Origin: JAAEQG01 sp023133475
GTDB taxonomy: Bacteria; Planctomycetota; Phycisphaerae; UBA1845
NCBI GenBank assembly: GCA_030631415.1
Contig: DAOVLE010000156.1
Location: 1 to 12,687 of the forward strand
DNA: 12,687 nt
Reading direction: 5' to 3'
The notes beneath the pieces were generated by a model. It was not told the DNA's origin. It saw nothing but the letters and a program-made list of their open reading frames with translations, and made no database searches. Positions 6,646 to 12,687 of this stretch are shown here, in pieces (the first letter of the stretch is position 1; each line of letters opens with the position of its first letter). A program made the translations under genes and the position numbers.

Positions 6646-8067
6646 TCAGCCCATCCGCTGGACGATGCAGGAAGGCAATCCGTCCGAGGCGCCGCACATG
6701 AGGCGAGTCTGATAGCCGGTGGCTTGGGTGTACTCGGCGAGGGTCTCACGAACAGCCTGGTGTGCCGCCTCCGTATCGCGCATCAACACCACCACGGTCC
6801 CGCCGGCTCCCAGACCGCAAATCCTGGCACCAAAGATGCCCGCCTCGGACCCCCGCCGACGCAAACTACTCACTATCCTGTCGGTCTCGATACTGCCCAG
6901 CCCGCAGCGCTGCCCGTAACTCCAATGTGAGGCGAACATCAACTCGCCCGCTTCGAGCAAAAGGCCTGCCTCGCCGGTGCGCCCGGTGCGGGCGAGACGC
7001 TCGACAAACTGGTGTGTACGCATGTTCTCGTAAATGTGGTGCTCGGTGCGCGAGCGAATTTTGTAGACCACCGATTCGTTAATAGAGGTGAGCAGATCGC
7101 CCGTTTGGCCAAAACGCTCGATGAAGTCCTCCCCCTTTATCTTGGTGGGGAGGCGGTCGCGGAAGCTGTCGACATAGTCGCTTGCGCTTAACCGGGCCAG
7201 ATACCCGTTCCAATCGTGGGTCCTACTGCCGCGAGTCTCCAGGCACCGCTCGATGATCCGCCGCCCCATGAACGCCGCGGTGCGGGCACTGCGAAACTTG
7301 TCCACGACGGCGCGATGGCGAACGCCGCAGTCAACCCCCAGCATGATAATTTGCTCGGGCATGGTCAATCTTCCGACCACCTCGAGAGGCTGACAGAGCA
7401 GTTGCAACAGGGCTCCCGACTCGCCGAGCAGCCCACAAGCCACCGCCGACGGGCCGGTGGGAATGCCCATGATGTAGTTCTGGCTCTGCTGGCCCAGCAA
7501 AGCCATGTCGGTCGGCGAGATGTCAAGGCCCAGACATTTACAAATCGCCGCCAGGGTTGCGGCGGTTATGGTAGGGGAAACGGCTGCATCGACCTGGAAG
7601 GGCGACGAGCCGGCCACCGCGATGGTCAGCCCTCCACCCCAATGCGGGACGTGCCCGCCAGCCAGGAGGACGTGCAAGACGCCGACCACCGGCTTGGCCC
7701 ACGCCGCGTTCAGCTCCTCGACCCTCCTGGCGAATGTGGCGGCATTAACCAGCTTGTCATCTTCATACCACAACGCGAGCGGGAAAACCTCGGTGGCGGG
7801 GTCCCCGTTTCGATCATCCATCACCATGGTAACCTGCACGTTTTGGTCCTGGCGTGTTTGCACCGCCACGTACACCGAATCCATGGTGGGCAAAGTCAGT
7901 GTCAATGCCCCGCAGTATTCGGCGAAACCGCCCATGCAGTCCAGCGCAACGGCGGCCCGGGCAACCCACTTGGTTGATCCCGGTGAAAACTCCTTGCCCA
8001 GTTGGCTGCCGAGCTGACGGGCAAAAGCATCGATATTGCTCAAATTGCTACTGATTGTTGTGTCCAT
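6646..8067 (-). CDS. L-arabinokinase-like GHMP protein, probable pseudokinase
   Basis: This 473-residue protein aligns along its length with the kinase half of plant L-arabinokinase and galactokinase-type GHMP enzymes. Matching landmarks are ALDCMGGFAEYCGALTLTLP (41-60; family GRLDVMGGIADYSGSL), CQPLEVVG (225-232), LGVDCGVRH...RTAAFMGRR (243-270), HHIYENMR (343-350), HWSYGQRCGLGS (381-392) and the glycine motif ARICGLGAGGTVVVL (414-428). The expected 'APGR' of motif 1 reads AAVA, so the conserved Arg is Ala41. The phosphate loop 'GVSSSAA' reads AVSPTIT (162-168). 'CGVMDQM' reads TGPSAVA (204-210), so the catalytic Asp becomes Ala208. There is no frameshift or stop, so selection seems to keep the protein. 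It may bind sugar or nucleotide without phosphorylating. It starts 38 bp after the BFN gene. The product of a wholly different reaction cannot be excluded. Confidence 0.85.
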   Translation of the reverse strand: MDTTISSNLSNIDAFARQLGSQLGKEFSPGSTKWVARAAVALDCMGGFAEYCGALTLTLPTMDSVYVAVQTRQDQNVQVTMVMDDRNGDPATEVFPLALWYEDDKLVNAATFARRVEELNAAWAKPVVGVLHVLLAGGHVPHWGGGLTIAVAGSSPFQVDAAVSPTITAATLAAICKCLGLDISPTDMALLGQQSQNYIMGIPTGPSAVACGLLGESGALLQLLCQPLEVVGRLTMPEQIIMLGVDCGVRHRAVVDKFRSARTAAFMGRRIIERCLETRGSRTHDWNGYLARLSASDYVDSFRDRLPTKIKGEDFIERFGQTGDLLTSINESVVYKIRSRTEHHIYENMRTHQFVERLARTGRTGEAGLLLEAGELMFASHWSYGQRCGLGSIETDRIVSSLRRRGSEAGIFGARICGLGAGGTVVVLMRDTEAAHQAVRETLAEYTQATGYQTRLMCGASDGLPSCIVQRMG

Positions 8068-8105
8068 GGTTATGGTGTATCAGTCGTTCGCCACTCCCGC
8101 GAGAC

Positions 8106-8513
8106 TCAAACCTCCTCGCTGGGGCAGACCTCGTTCAAAACCCTTTCCGCCACCAGAATGGGCGTACTTGCCACCACGCCCATCGCGATGGCATCGGAAG
8201 GCCTACAGTCAACCTCGATAAGCTTGCCATCATGACGGAGGATCAGCTTGGCAAAAAAAGTGTGATCACGCAAGTCATGAATGACAATCTGCTCCAATTC
8301 CGCATTAAGCTGTTTGATGATCGAAGCAGCCAGATCGTGCGTCATCGGGCGTGAAGTCGACAAAGACTTGACCCCCCGCTCGATCGCCAGGGCTTCGGTA
8401 ATGCCAATGAGAATGGGAAAACACCGCTCACCATCACGCTCGCGAAGAACGATAACCTGCGACTCACCGTTTTCAACGATGATAATTCTTGCCAATTCCA
8501 TCGGGACGAGCAT
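8106..8513 (-). CDS. Bifunctional nuclease (BFN/DUF151) domain protein
   Basis: A 135-residue cytoplasmic protein made almost wholly of a BFN domain (PF02577). Visible signatures: MELARIIIVENGESQVIVLRE, the core GERCFPILIGITEALAIERG, then LDLR-like HDLRDHTFFAKLIL and RPSDAIAMGVVASTPILVAERVL. Plant BFN proteins have RNase/DNase activity. Most bacterial members are untested, so the name reflects the domain and not a proven reaction. An upstream TTG at 8531 would add six residues, but the ATG at 8513 has AAAAGG six bases before it and gives the usual N-terminus. It is followed after 38 bp by the GHMP gene and preceded by panB about 95 bp upstream, consistent with one transcript. Confidence 0.9.
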   Translation of the reverse strand: MLVPMELARIIIVENGESQVIVLRERDGERCFPILIGITEALAIERGVKSLSTSRPMTHDLAASIIKQLNAELEQIVIHDLRDHTFFAKLILRHDGKLIEVDCRPSDAIAMGVVASTPILVAERVLNEVCPSEEV

Positions 8514-8608
8514 GATAGGCCTTTTCGCCAAATCTCCATAGCCACCCTACCGGTCGCGGATAACTGTGTCAAGAATCTCAACCGGTCACGTCAGGTTTTC
8601 GACCTGAT

Positions 8609-9478
8609 TTACGGGCTTTCATTCCGTTCGGCGAGCATGGCGTTTAGACGCTCATACTCGTCTTTGGGCATGCTTACGCTATTGGACTCCCGAGGGAATC
8701 TCTCCGCTGCAATATCGCCGACGTACTCCTGGAACGCCTCGAGCAGAACGCGGTGCAATTCTGCATATCGCTTGATCGATCGTGGTGGGTGCCCTGCGGT
8801 GTACCCCAACATGTCGTGGAGCACGACGACCGTACCATCACAATGTGGACCAGCCGCACACCCGATAACCGGTAAGGTGGTCCGCTCGGTGAATATACGG
8901 GCAACTTCGGTGGGCACGCCCTCCAACAAAAATGCAACAGCCCCGGCGTCCTCCAGAATTTTGGCATCCTCGATGATGGCCAATGCCTGCTTCGCCGTTT
9001 TGCCCTGACACCTGTAACCGCCCTGCTGGTGGAACGACTGAGGCTTAAGCCCCAAATGAGCCATCACCGGGATGGTGGCTCGTGACATGGCTGCCACCGT
9101 GTCCGCCAAGCGGCGATCCACCTCCACCTTGACACAATCGCAACCCGCCTGAGCCATGAACCGCCCGGCGTTGCGGATTGCCTCTTCGGAACTTACCTGA
9201 TAGCTCAAGTAGGGCATATCCCCGATCAGAAACTTGCCGGGCGCCCCCCGCCGAACCGCCTGGGTGATCGTCACCAAATGGCCCACAGCCACCGGAAGCG
9301 TGGTGGAATGCCCCAGGCAGACCTCGCCATAGGTATCCCCCACCAGCACCGCGTCTATCTCGGTTTCTTCGATCAGGCGTGCGGTGGTGTAGTCGTAGCA
9401 GGTTACCACAGGAATCTTGCACCCCTCGCGCTTGCGTGAAAGAAGCGTTTGCAGCGTGATCTTTGAACCTGATACCAT
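8609..9478 (-). CDS. panB: 3-methyl-2-oxobutanoate hydroxymethyltransferase PanB
   Basis: Cytoplasmic enzyme that transfers a hydroxymethyl group from 5,10-methylenetetrahydrofolate to 3-methyl-2-oxobutanoate, giving ketopantoate on the pantothenate/CoA route. The protein has 289 residues from the chosen start. Conserved: CYDYTTARL, VGDTYG with metal ligand Asp48 (Ser is usual after it), RRGAP, GDMPYLSY with Asp87, VKVE with Glu119, AHLGLKPQS, GGYRCQG, LLEGVP with the probable general base Glu186, and PVIGCAAGPHCDG (usually VIGIGAG). The C-terminus extends about 25 residues (SMPKDEYERLNAMLAERNESP) beyond the E. coli enzyme. The start is the ATG at 9478 with AGGTG upstream; a GTG at 9487 would add three residues. 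It heads the minus-strand cluster that ends in acpS. Confidence 0.95.
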   Translation of the reverse strand: MVSGSKITLQTLLSRKREGCKIPVVTCYDYTTARLIEETEIDAVLVGDTYGEVCLGHSTTLPVAVGHLVTITQAVRRGAPGKFLIGDMPYLSYQVSSEEAIRNAGRFMAQAGCDCVKVEVDRRLADTVAAMSRATIPVMAHLGLKPQSFHQQGGYRCQGKTAKQALAIIEDAKILEDAGAVAFLLEGVPTEVARIFTERTTLPVIGCAAGPHCDGTVVVLHDMLGYTAGHPPRSIKRYAELHRVLLEAFQEYVGDIAAERFPRESNSVSMPKDEYERLNAMLAERNESP

Positions 9479-9487
9479 CCCGTGCAC

Positions 9488-9817
9488 CTATCCGATGAGA
9501 AAGCACAACCGCACCCTTGAAACCGCGAACTCCACAAATAGGATATGCTCTGAAAGGATTGGGGACAACCCGCCCTACAACAGTAATTACGCCGTTTTCT
9601 CAGTTTTTTCCGCTTTCATGAACGCAGAGACGCAGAGAACGCAGAGAAGAAGGGAGTGCACCAAATGACAATGTTTCCCATCCTCCATTTTCAGTTTTCA
9701 ATTTTCTCCATTCTCCATCCTCGCCGTGACAAGTTCTGTTGACTGGAGTTGGCGGCGGTCATAGAGTAGGTGCAGTCTGGTATGCTTGGCGATTTCGTTG
9801 CTTGTATTTGAGGCGAT
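9488..9817. other. Divergent intergenic region with small repeats
   Basis: This gene-free region of about 330 bp lies between panB (leftward) and the two-TM protein gene (rightward), so it must hold both promoters. None is clear enough to place. It contains a GTAGGG-family remnant (9567-9578), three CGCAGAG units (9623-9646) and a pyrimidine-rich stretch (9677-9722) with repeated TCTCCAT/CCTCCATTTTC words. No RNA gene is recognisable. Confidence 0.6.
9623..9647 (+). repeat. CGCAGAG short repeat cluster
   Basis: Three units CGCAGAG at 9623-9629, 9631-9637 and 9640-9646. The same motif appears in reverse orientation at the ends of both long repeat blocks (near 170-195 and 4373-4400, 'ctgcgatctccgcg...'). 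This word family is widespread in environmental bacterial genomes. No function is known to me. Confidence 0.7.
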
Positions 9818-10870
9818 ATGATGCTTTCCAAGCCGATCCGGTTTTCGCGGCTCCGTCTTCTGGTCAGCGTGGTGACCATTGTGTCCATTGTTGGCGGCGG
9901 GGTTCTTGTTGGGTTGGGCATCGCGCGACTATCCCAACCGCAAGGGCTATGGCTTATTGCGACGGGGGTGTTGTCGGCGTTTTTATTCATCGTTGCCATT
10001 TCGCTGGTGTTGCTGCTGATCAAAATCGAGTCCAACACCACGCGCCAGTACAACGAGCTTCGGGACATTCAGGAGACCTTGGCCCGCCATGGGGAGCATT
10101 TGGCGGAGGTGGCGGAGAACGTGCGCATCTCCGACGTAGCCAAGCACATTACCCACCGCGAAGAGGAGCTCAGCGCTCTGCGCCGTGCCATCACCACCGA
10201 AGTTCGCCGACAGGACTGGGAAGCGGCTTTCCATCTTATCGAGCAGATGAAGGCGCAGTTCGGATATGTGGAGGAGGCTGAACTCCTTGTCGAGGAGGTG
10301 GTGGATGCCCGGACCGAGGCGATGCGGACCAAGATGGCCCAGGCAACCACACATATCGAGCAACTGTTTACCCAATGCAATTGGGCGCAAGCCCAGCGTG
10401 AGATCGAGCGATTGCACAAAGCCCTTCCGGATGAACGGCGGGTTGCCCGGTTGATGGAGCAATTGAAGCAGCGTCGCCAGAAGCGCAAGGAGGAGTTGCT
10501 GGAGTCCTGGAATGAGGCATTACGCCGCAACGATCTCGACGGGGGGATCAACGTCCTCAAGGAACTGGACGATCACCTCACTCGTGAAGAGGCTCGGAAG
10601 TTGGAGGACTCCGCCCGAAGCCTGTTCAAAGAGAAGTTGTTGCAGTTGGGTGTTCAGTTCAAATTTGCGGTGGGCGAGAAGCGGTGGCTTGACGCCTTGG
10701 AGATCGGCGTGCAGATCACCGAGGAGTTCCCCAATTCGCGGATGGCCAAGGAAATGCAGGAGCACCTGCTGGCGCTCCGCCAGCGAGCCGGTCTGCCGCT
10801 CAGCGCAGACGTTACCGCGGGAACCGTTGTGGAGCCTCCCAACTCTTCACAGAAGTCGAGTGAAAGCTAG
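9818..10870 (+). CDS. Two-TM protein with a long helical cytoplasmic domain, unknown function
   Basis: This 350-residue protein belongs to no family I recognise with confidence. Two hydrophobic helices (about 14-36, VSVVTIVSIVGGGVLVGLGIA, and 44-68, LWLIATGVLSAFLFIVAISL) form a hairpin with a basic N-terminus (KPIRFSRLR). The rest is soluble, charged and helical, with repeated helix pairs of the kind 'RQDWEAAFHLIEQM', 'QCNWAQAQREIERLHKALP', 'RNDLDGGINVLKEL' and 'EKRWLDALEIGVQITEEFP'. These look like degenerate TPR units spaced 50 or so residues apart, with coiled-coil segments near 75-125 and 205-230. The tail is Ser/Thr/Pro rich. A GAGG lies 4-7 bases before the paired ATGs at 9818 and 9821. 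It probably acts as a membrane-anchored scaffold. It converges with lnt, with only 67 bp between their stops. Confidence 0.8.
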   Translation: MMLSKPIRFSRLRLLVSVVTIVSIVGGGVLVGLGIARLSQPQGLWLIATGVLSAFLFIVAISLVLLLIKIESNTTRQYNELRDIQETLARHGEHLAEVAENVRISDVAKHITHREEELSALRRAITTEVRRQDWEAAFHLIEQMKAQFGYVEEAELLVEEVVDARTEAMRTKMAQATTHIEQLFTQCNWAQAQREIERLHKALPDERRVARLMEQLKQRRQKRKEELLESWNEALRRNDLDGGINVLKELDDHLTREEARKLEDSARSLFKEKLLQLGVQFKFAVGEKRWLDALEIGVQITEEFPNSRMAKEMQEHLLALRQRAGLPLSADVTAGTVVEPPNSSQKSSES

Positions 10871-10937
10871 TGGTCACTTGAGTCTGCCATTACACCCTCA
10901 TAATTGGGGAAAGTGGGGCACCCGCGAAAATAACGGT

Positions 10938-12401
10938 TCATCGTCGTCTCGCAAACCTCCTCTGCCAATCCACGATGGTCAGCCACACCACAACCCCCAG
11001 GTATACTACTCCGACAACCATGGTGAACAGGTGCCCGCCCTGGGAGAAGAAAGTGCGCTCGTCATTGAAGTGAACTGTTCCGTACAGAACCCCGGGGCCT
11101 TCATCGCGAGTCCGCTGCCGGCGAATGCGACCATCCGGGCCCACGATTTGGGAAACTCCCGAACTGGCGGCCCGAACAGCCCAACGGCGCGATTCAATAG
11201 ACCGAAACGGAGCGATGTCCGCTTGCTGCCAACGCTGTTGCACAGGCCAGTCTTCCGCGTTCATCACCGGCACCAACAGCAATTCGGCACCCAGCTTGAC
11301 CAGACGGCGCGTGATGTCGCTGAAGTTCCCATCGTAACAGATGTACATACCCACCGGCCCGCCAACCGTGTCGATCACCTGTTGCGACGTGGCGGGATTG
11401 CCGTCGATGAAAAACGGAAGAGGCACAGCCTTGGCCTGCCGGCCGATGATGCTGCCGCCTGGCCCGATGAGCAGTGCGACATTGTCGTAATCGCACTCGG
11501 CGCCCTTGGGCGCTTTGGTGTGAGCCCCGATGCAGACATAAGCGCCGTGCTCCCGCGCCAACCCCGACAGGCTTTTGACCAGATGATGGCTCTCATCGGC
11601 ATAGTCGAAAATGGCGTGTTCCGGCAGAACCACAAACTTGGGCCTGCTGGGATGTTCCATCGCCTGCGTAGTCAGTTGAACGTAGTCATGGTAGTTAAGC
11701 GTTTCCGCCTGCACACAAGCCACGGCGACTTCCTCGCCCGCAACCTCATCCGCCGGTTGGGAGACGAAACCGAGCACGACCACTACCCCGGCAACCGCAA
11801 GGGCAGGCAGCCAATCCCGGCGTCCGCGACGAATCAGTGCATGGGCCAACGCCGCGTTGAACGCGACCAGGAGAAACGAAACGAAGTAAACGCCCCCAAT
11901 TGATGCGATCTGAGCCACCCACAGATTGAACGACTGGGTATAGCCGTACGCCAGATAAGCGAAGCGATAGCGCGGCAGGCTTTCCGAACGCAGCACCTCC
12001 TGCCCGATGAAGGCAAGCGGGACCGCCCAAAGCATCGCAGTCGTCGAGAACCGTTCCATCAGCAGCTTGGCTACGCGAAATGAGAAACCCAGCCACAGGG
12101 CCAGCACGAGGACCACAAACGCCCCCAACAGACCGTGCAGGCCGAAGCACCATGCCATCCCGATGCGGTAGTAGACCAGGCCCACAACGGCTCCGATGAG
12201 CCACGCGCGGTCGGCGGTGATTCGCGGAAGCACCAGTAACCACGGGACCAACGCGACCCACGCCAGAAAATGAAGATTGAGCGGCCAATAGCAGGCTGCC
12301 ATCAAACCGCCCGATGCCAGCGCTGCCAAGCCACATAGTGCCGACGAAGGTCGGCTGCCCGACCCGAAAGCAGCGACAAGTTTTCGCAGGAGCACGGTCA
12401 T
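10938..12401 (-). CDS. lnt: Apolipoprotein N-acyltransferase-like protein (Lnt)
   Basis: Integral membrane enzyme expected to add the third acyl chain to the N-terminal Cys of lipoproteins. It has 487 residues from the ATG at 12401; a TTG at 12416 would add five, and neither has a Shine-Dalgarno. Several N-terminal membrane helices (starting LASGGLMAACYWPLNLHFLAWVALVPWLL) precede a periplasmic nitrilase-type domain, and a last helix (TMVVGVVYLGVVVWLTIV) anchors the C-terminus. Numbered from the TTG, the catalytic triad is Glu266 (VVLPEHA), Lys329 (GRQAKAVPL) and Cys360 (MYICYDGNF). Differences from E. coli Lnt: 'ICYE' is ICYD, and the loop after the Lys (HLVPFGEYVP) reads VPLPFFIDGNP. The family and fold are clear; exact acyl specificity is less certain. 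Confidence 0.87.
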   Translation of the reverse strand: MTVLLRKLVAAFGSGSRPSSALCGLAALASGGLMAACYWPLNLHFLAWVALVPWLLVLPRITADRAWLIGAVVGLVYYRIGMAWCFGLHGLLGAFVVLVLALWLGFSFRVAKLLMERFSTTAMLWAVPLAFIGQEVLRSESLPRYRFAYLAYGYTQSFNLWVAQIASIGGVYFVSFLLVAFNAALAHALIRRGRRDWLPALAVAGVVVVLGFVSQPADEVAGEEVAVACVQAETLNYHDYVQLTTQAMEHPSRPKFVVLPEHAIFDYADESHHLVKSLSGLAREHGAYVCIGAHTKAPKGAECDYDNVALLIGPGGSIIGRQAKAVPLPFFIDGNPATSQQVIDTVGGPVGMYICYDGNFSDITRRLVKLGAELLLVPVMNAEDWPVQQRWQQADIAPFRSIESRRWAVRAASSGVSQIVGPDGRIRRQRTRDEGPGVLYGTVHFNDERTFFSQGGHLFTMVVGVVYLGVVVWLTIVDWQRRFARRR

Positions 12402-12536
12402 CTGAAAACACGGCAAAACGACGAGGGGTCTACTCCTCCAATTTTTCCTCCTGCCGGCGGACTCATCTTCGACATTCTATCATTCTGAGGCAGGCATACC
12501 AGGGACCCGCGCTACATTGTTGTCTCGCAAAACGTT

Positions 12537-12687
12537 GGGTGGCCCATGGCTTTAGGGGCTGTCGATTTAGTCGTTCGGAGCGACCCCCAATGTAGCGTCA
12601 CCCCTTGTGGGTGACGAGAAACGAGGGTGCGCCGCCCACAAGGGGCGACGCTACAGACTAAATCGACAGCCCCTAAAGCGGTGGGCC
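12537..12687. repeat. Nested palindromes: one repeat element inserted in another
   Basis: GGGTGGCCCATGGCTTTAG (12537-12555), the left end of the element seen at 2304, is interrupted. Its partner CTAAAGCGGTGGGCC resumes at 12673. Between them lies another element with near-perfect ends GGGGCTGTCGATTTAGTC (12555-12572) and its reverse complement (12656-12673). Inside that is a third pair, TGTAGCGTCACCCCTTGTGG (from 12591) matched by 12635-12655. The outer element is cut by the window end. Apart from this, 12417-12536 shows no gene. Confidence 0.85.

Noticed and set aside
7216..7977. 253-codon plus-strand open frame
   Set aside because: Antisense shadow of the GHMP gene, whose own frame matches the L-arabinokinase family along its length.
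6646..8067. GHMP protein as a pantoate kinase, suggested by the nearby panB
   Set aside because: Archaeal pantoate kinases are GHMP proteins but are much shorter. The motifs here (MGGFAEY, CQPLEVVG, RTAAFMGRR, HHIYENMR) point to the L-arabinokinase branch, and the catalytic residues are missing.
10512..11903. 463-codon plus-strand open frame spanning the end of the two-TM gene and running antisense to lnt
   Set aside because: Its sequence is low in hydrophobic structure and rich in Arg/His/Pro/Ser as expected for an out-of-frame reading, and it overlaps two genes with clear features.

Overview
This is GC-rich bacterial chromosome with seven large protein genes, one small protein gene and no visible rRNA, tRNA, CRISPR array or transposase. 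The gene content and the style of the intergenic repeats suggest a planctomycete, probably a Phycisphaerae-like lineage. The pointers are a giant secreted TPR/FG-GAP/UnbV protein, a small exported 'CLPDNYW' protein, an L-arabinokinase-like GHMP protein, a BFN-domain protein, and heavy loading with short palindromic repeats. This assignment is an inference from style and not a measured phylogeny.

Layout. Positions 1-212 hold a repeat block that recurs at 4084-4404. Between the two copies lies one 1231-codon plus-strand gene for a secreted TPR + seven FG-GAP + UnbV/ASPIC protein. Its reading frame runs straight through a tandem, palindromic, otherwise intergenic repeat at 2241-2384. A palindromic element at 3969-4109 follows it. 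Next come two plus-strand genes with good ribosome sites: a 67-residue exported protein (4580-4783) and an outer-membrane beta-barrel of the Gcw_chp/TIGR02001 type (4851-5864).

A minus-strand cluster follows, in transcription order panB (9478-8609), a BFN/DUF151 protein (8513-8106), an L-arabinokinase-like GHMP protein (8067-6646) and acpS (6560-6159). PanB makes the pantoate precursor of CoA, and AcpS uses CoA to load phosphopantetheine onto acyl carrier protein, so the cluster's ends share a cofactor route. The GHMP protein keeps its fold-wide landmarks but lacks the expected catalytic Arg and Asp, so it looks like a pseudokinase. acpS has palindromic repeats on both sides.

Divergent from panB is a two-TM protein with a long helical cytoplasmic domain (9818-10870). 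It converges on an apolipoprotein N-acyltransferase-like gene (lnt, 12401-10938). The window ends in a nested palindrome, with one repeat inserted inside another (12537-12687).

The most notable points are the in-frame repeat inside the giant secreted protein, the apparent pseudokinase in a CoA/ACP gene cluster, and at least five distinct short repeat families that nest and truncate one another.
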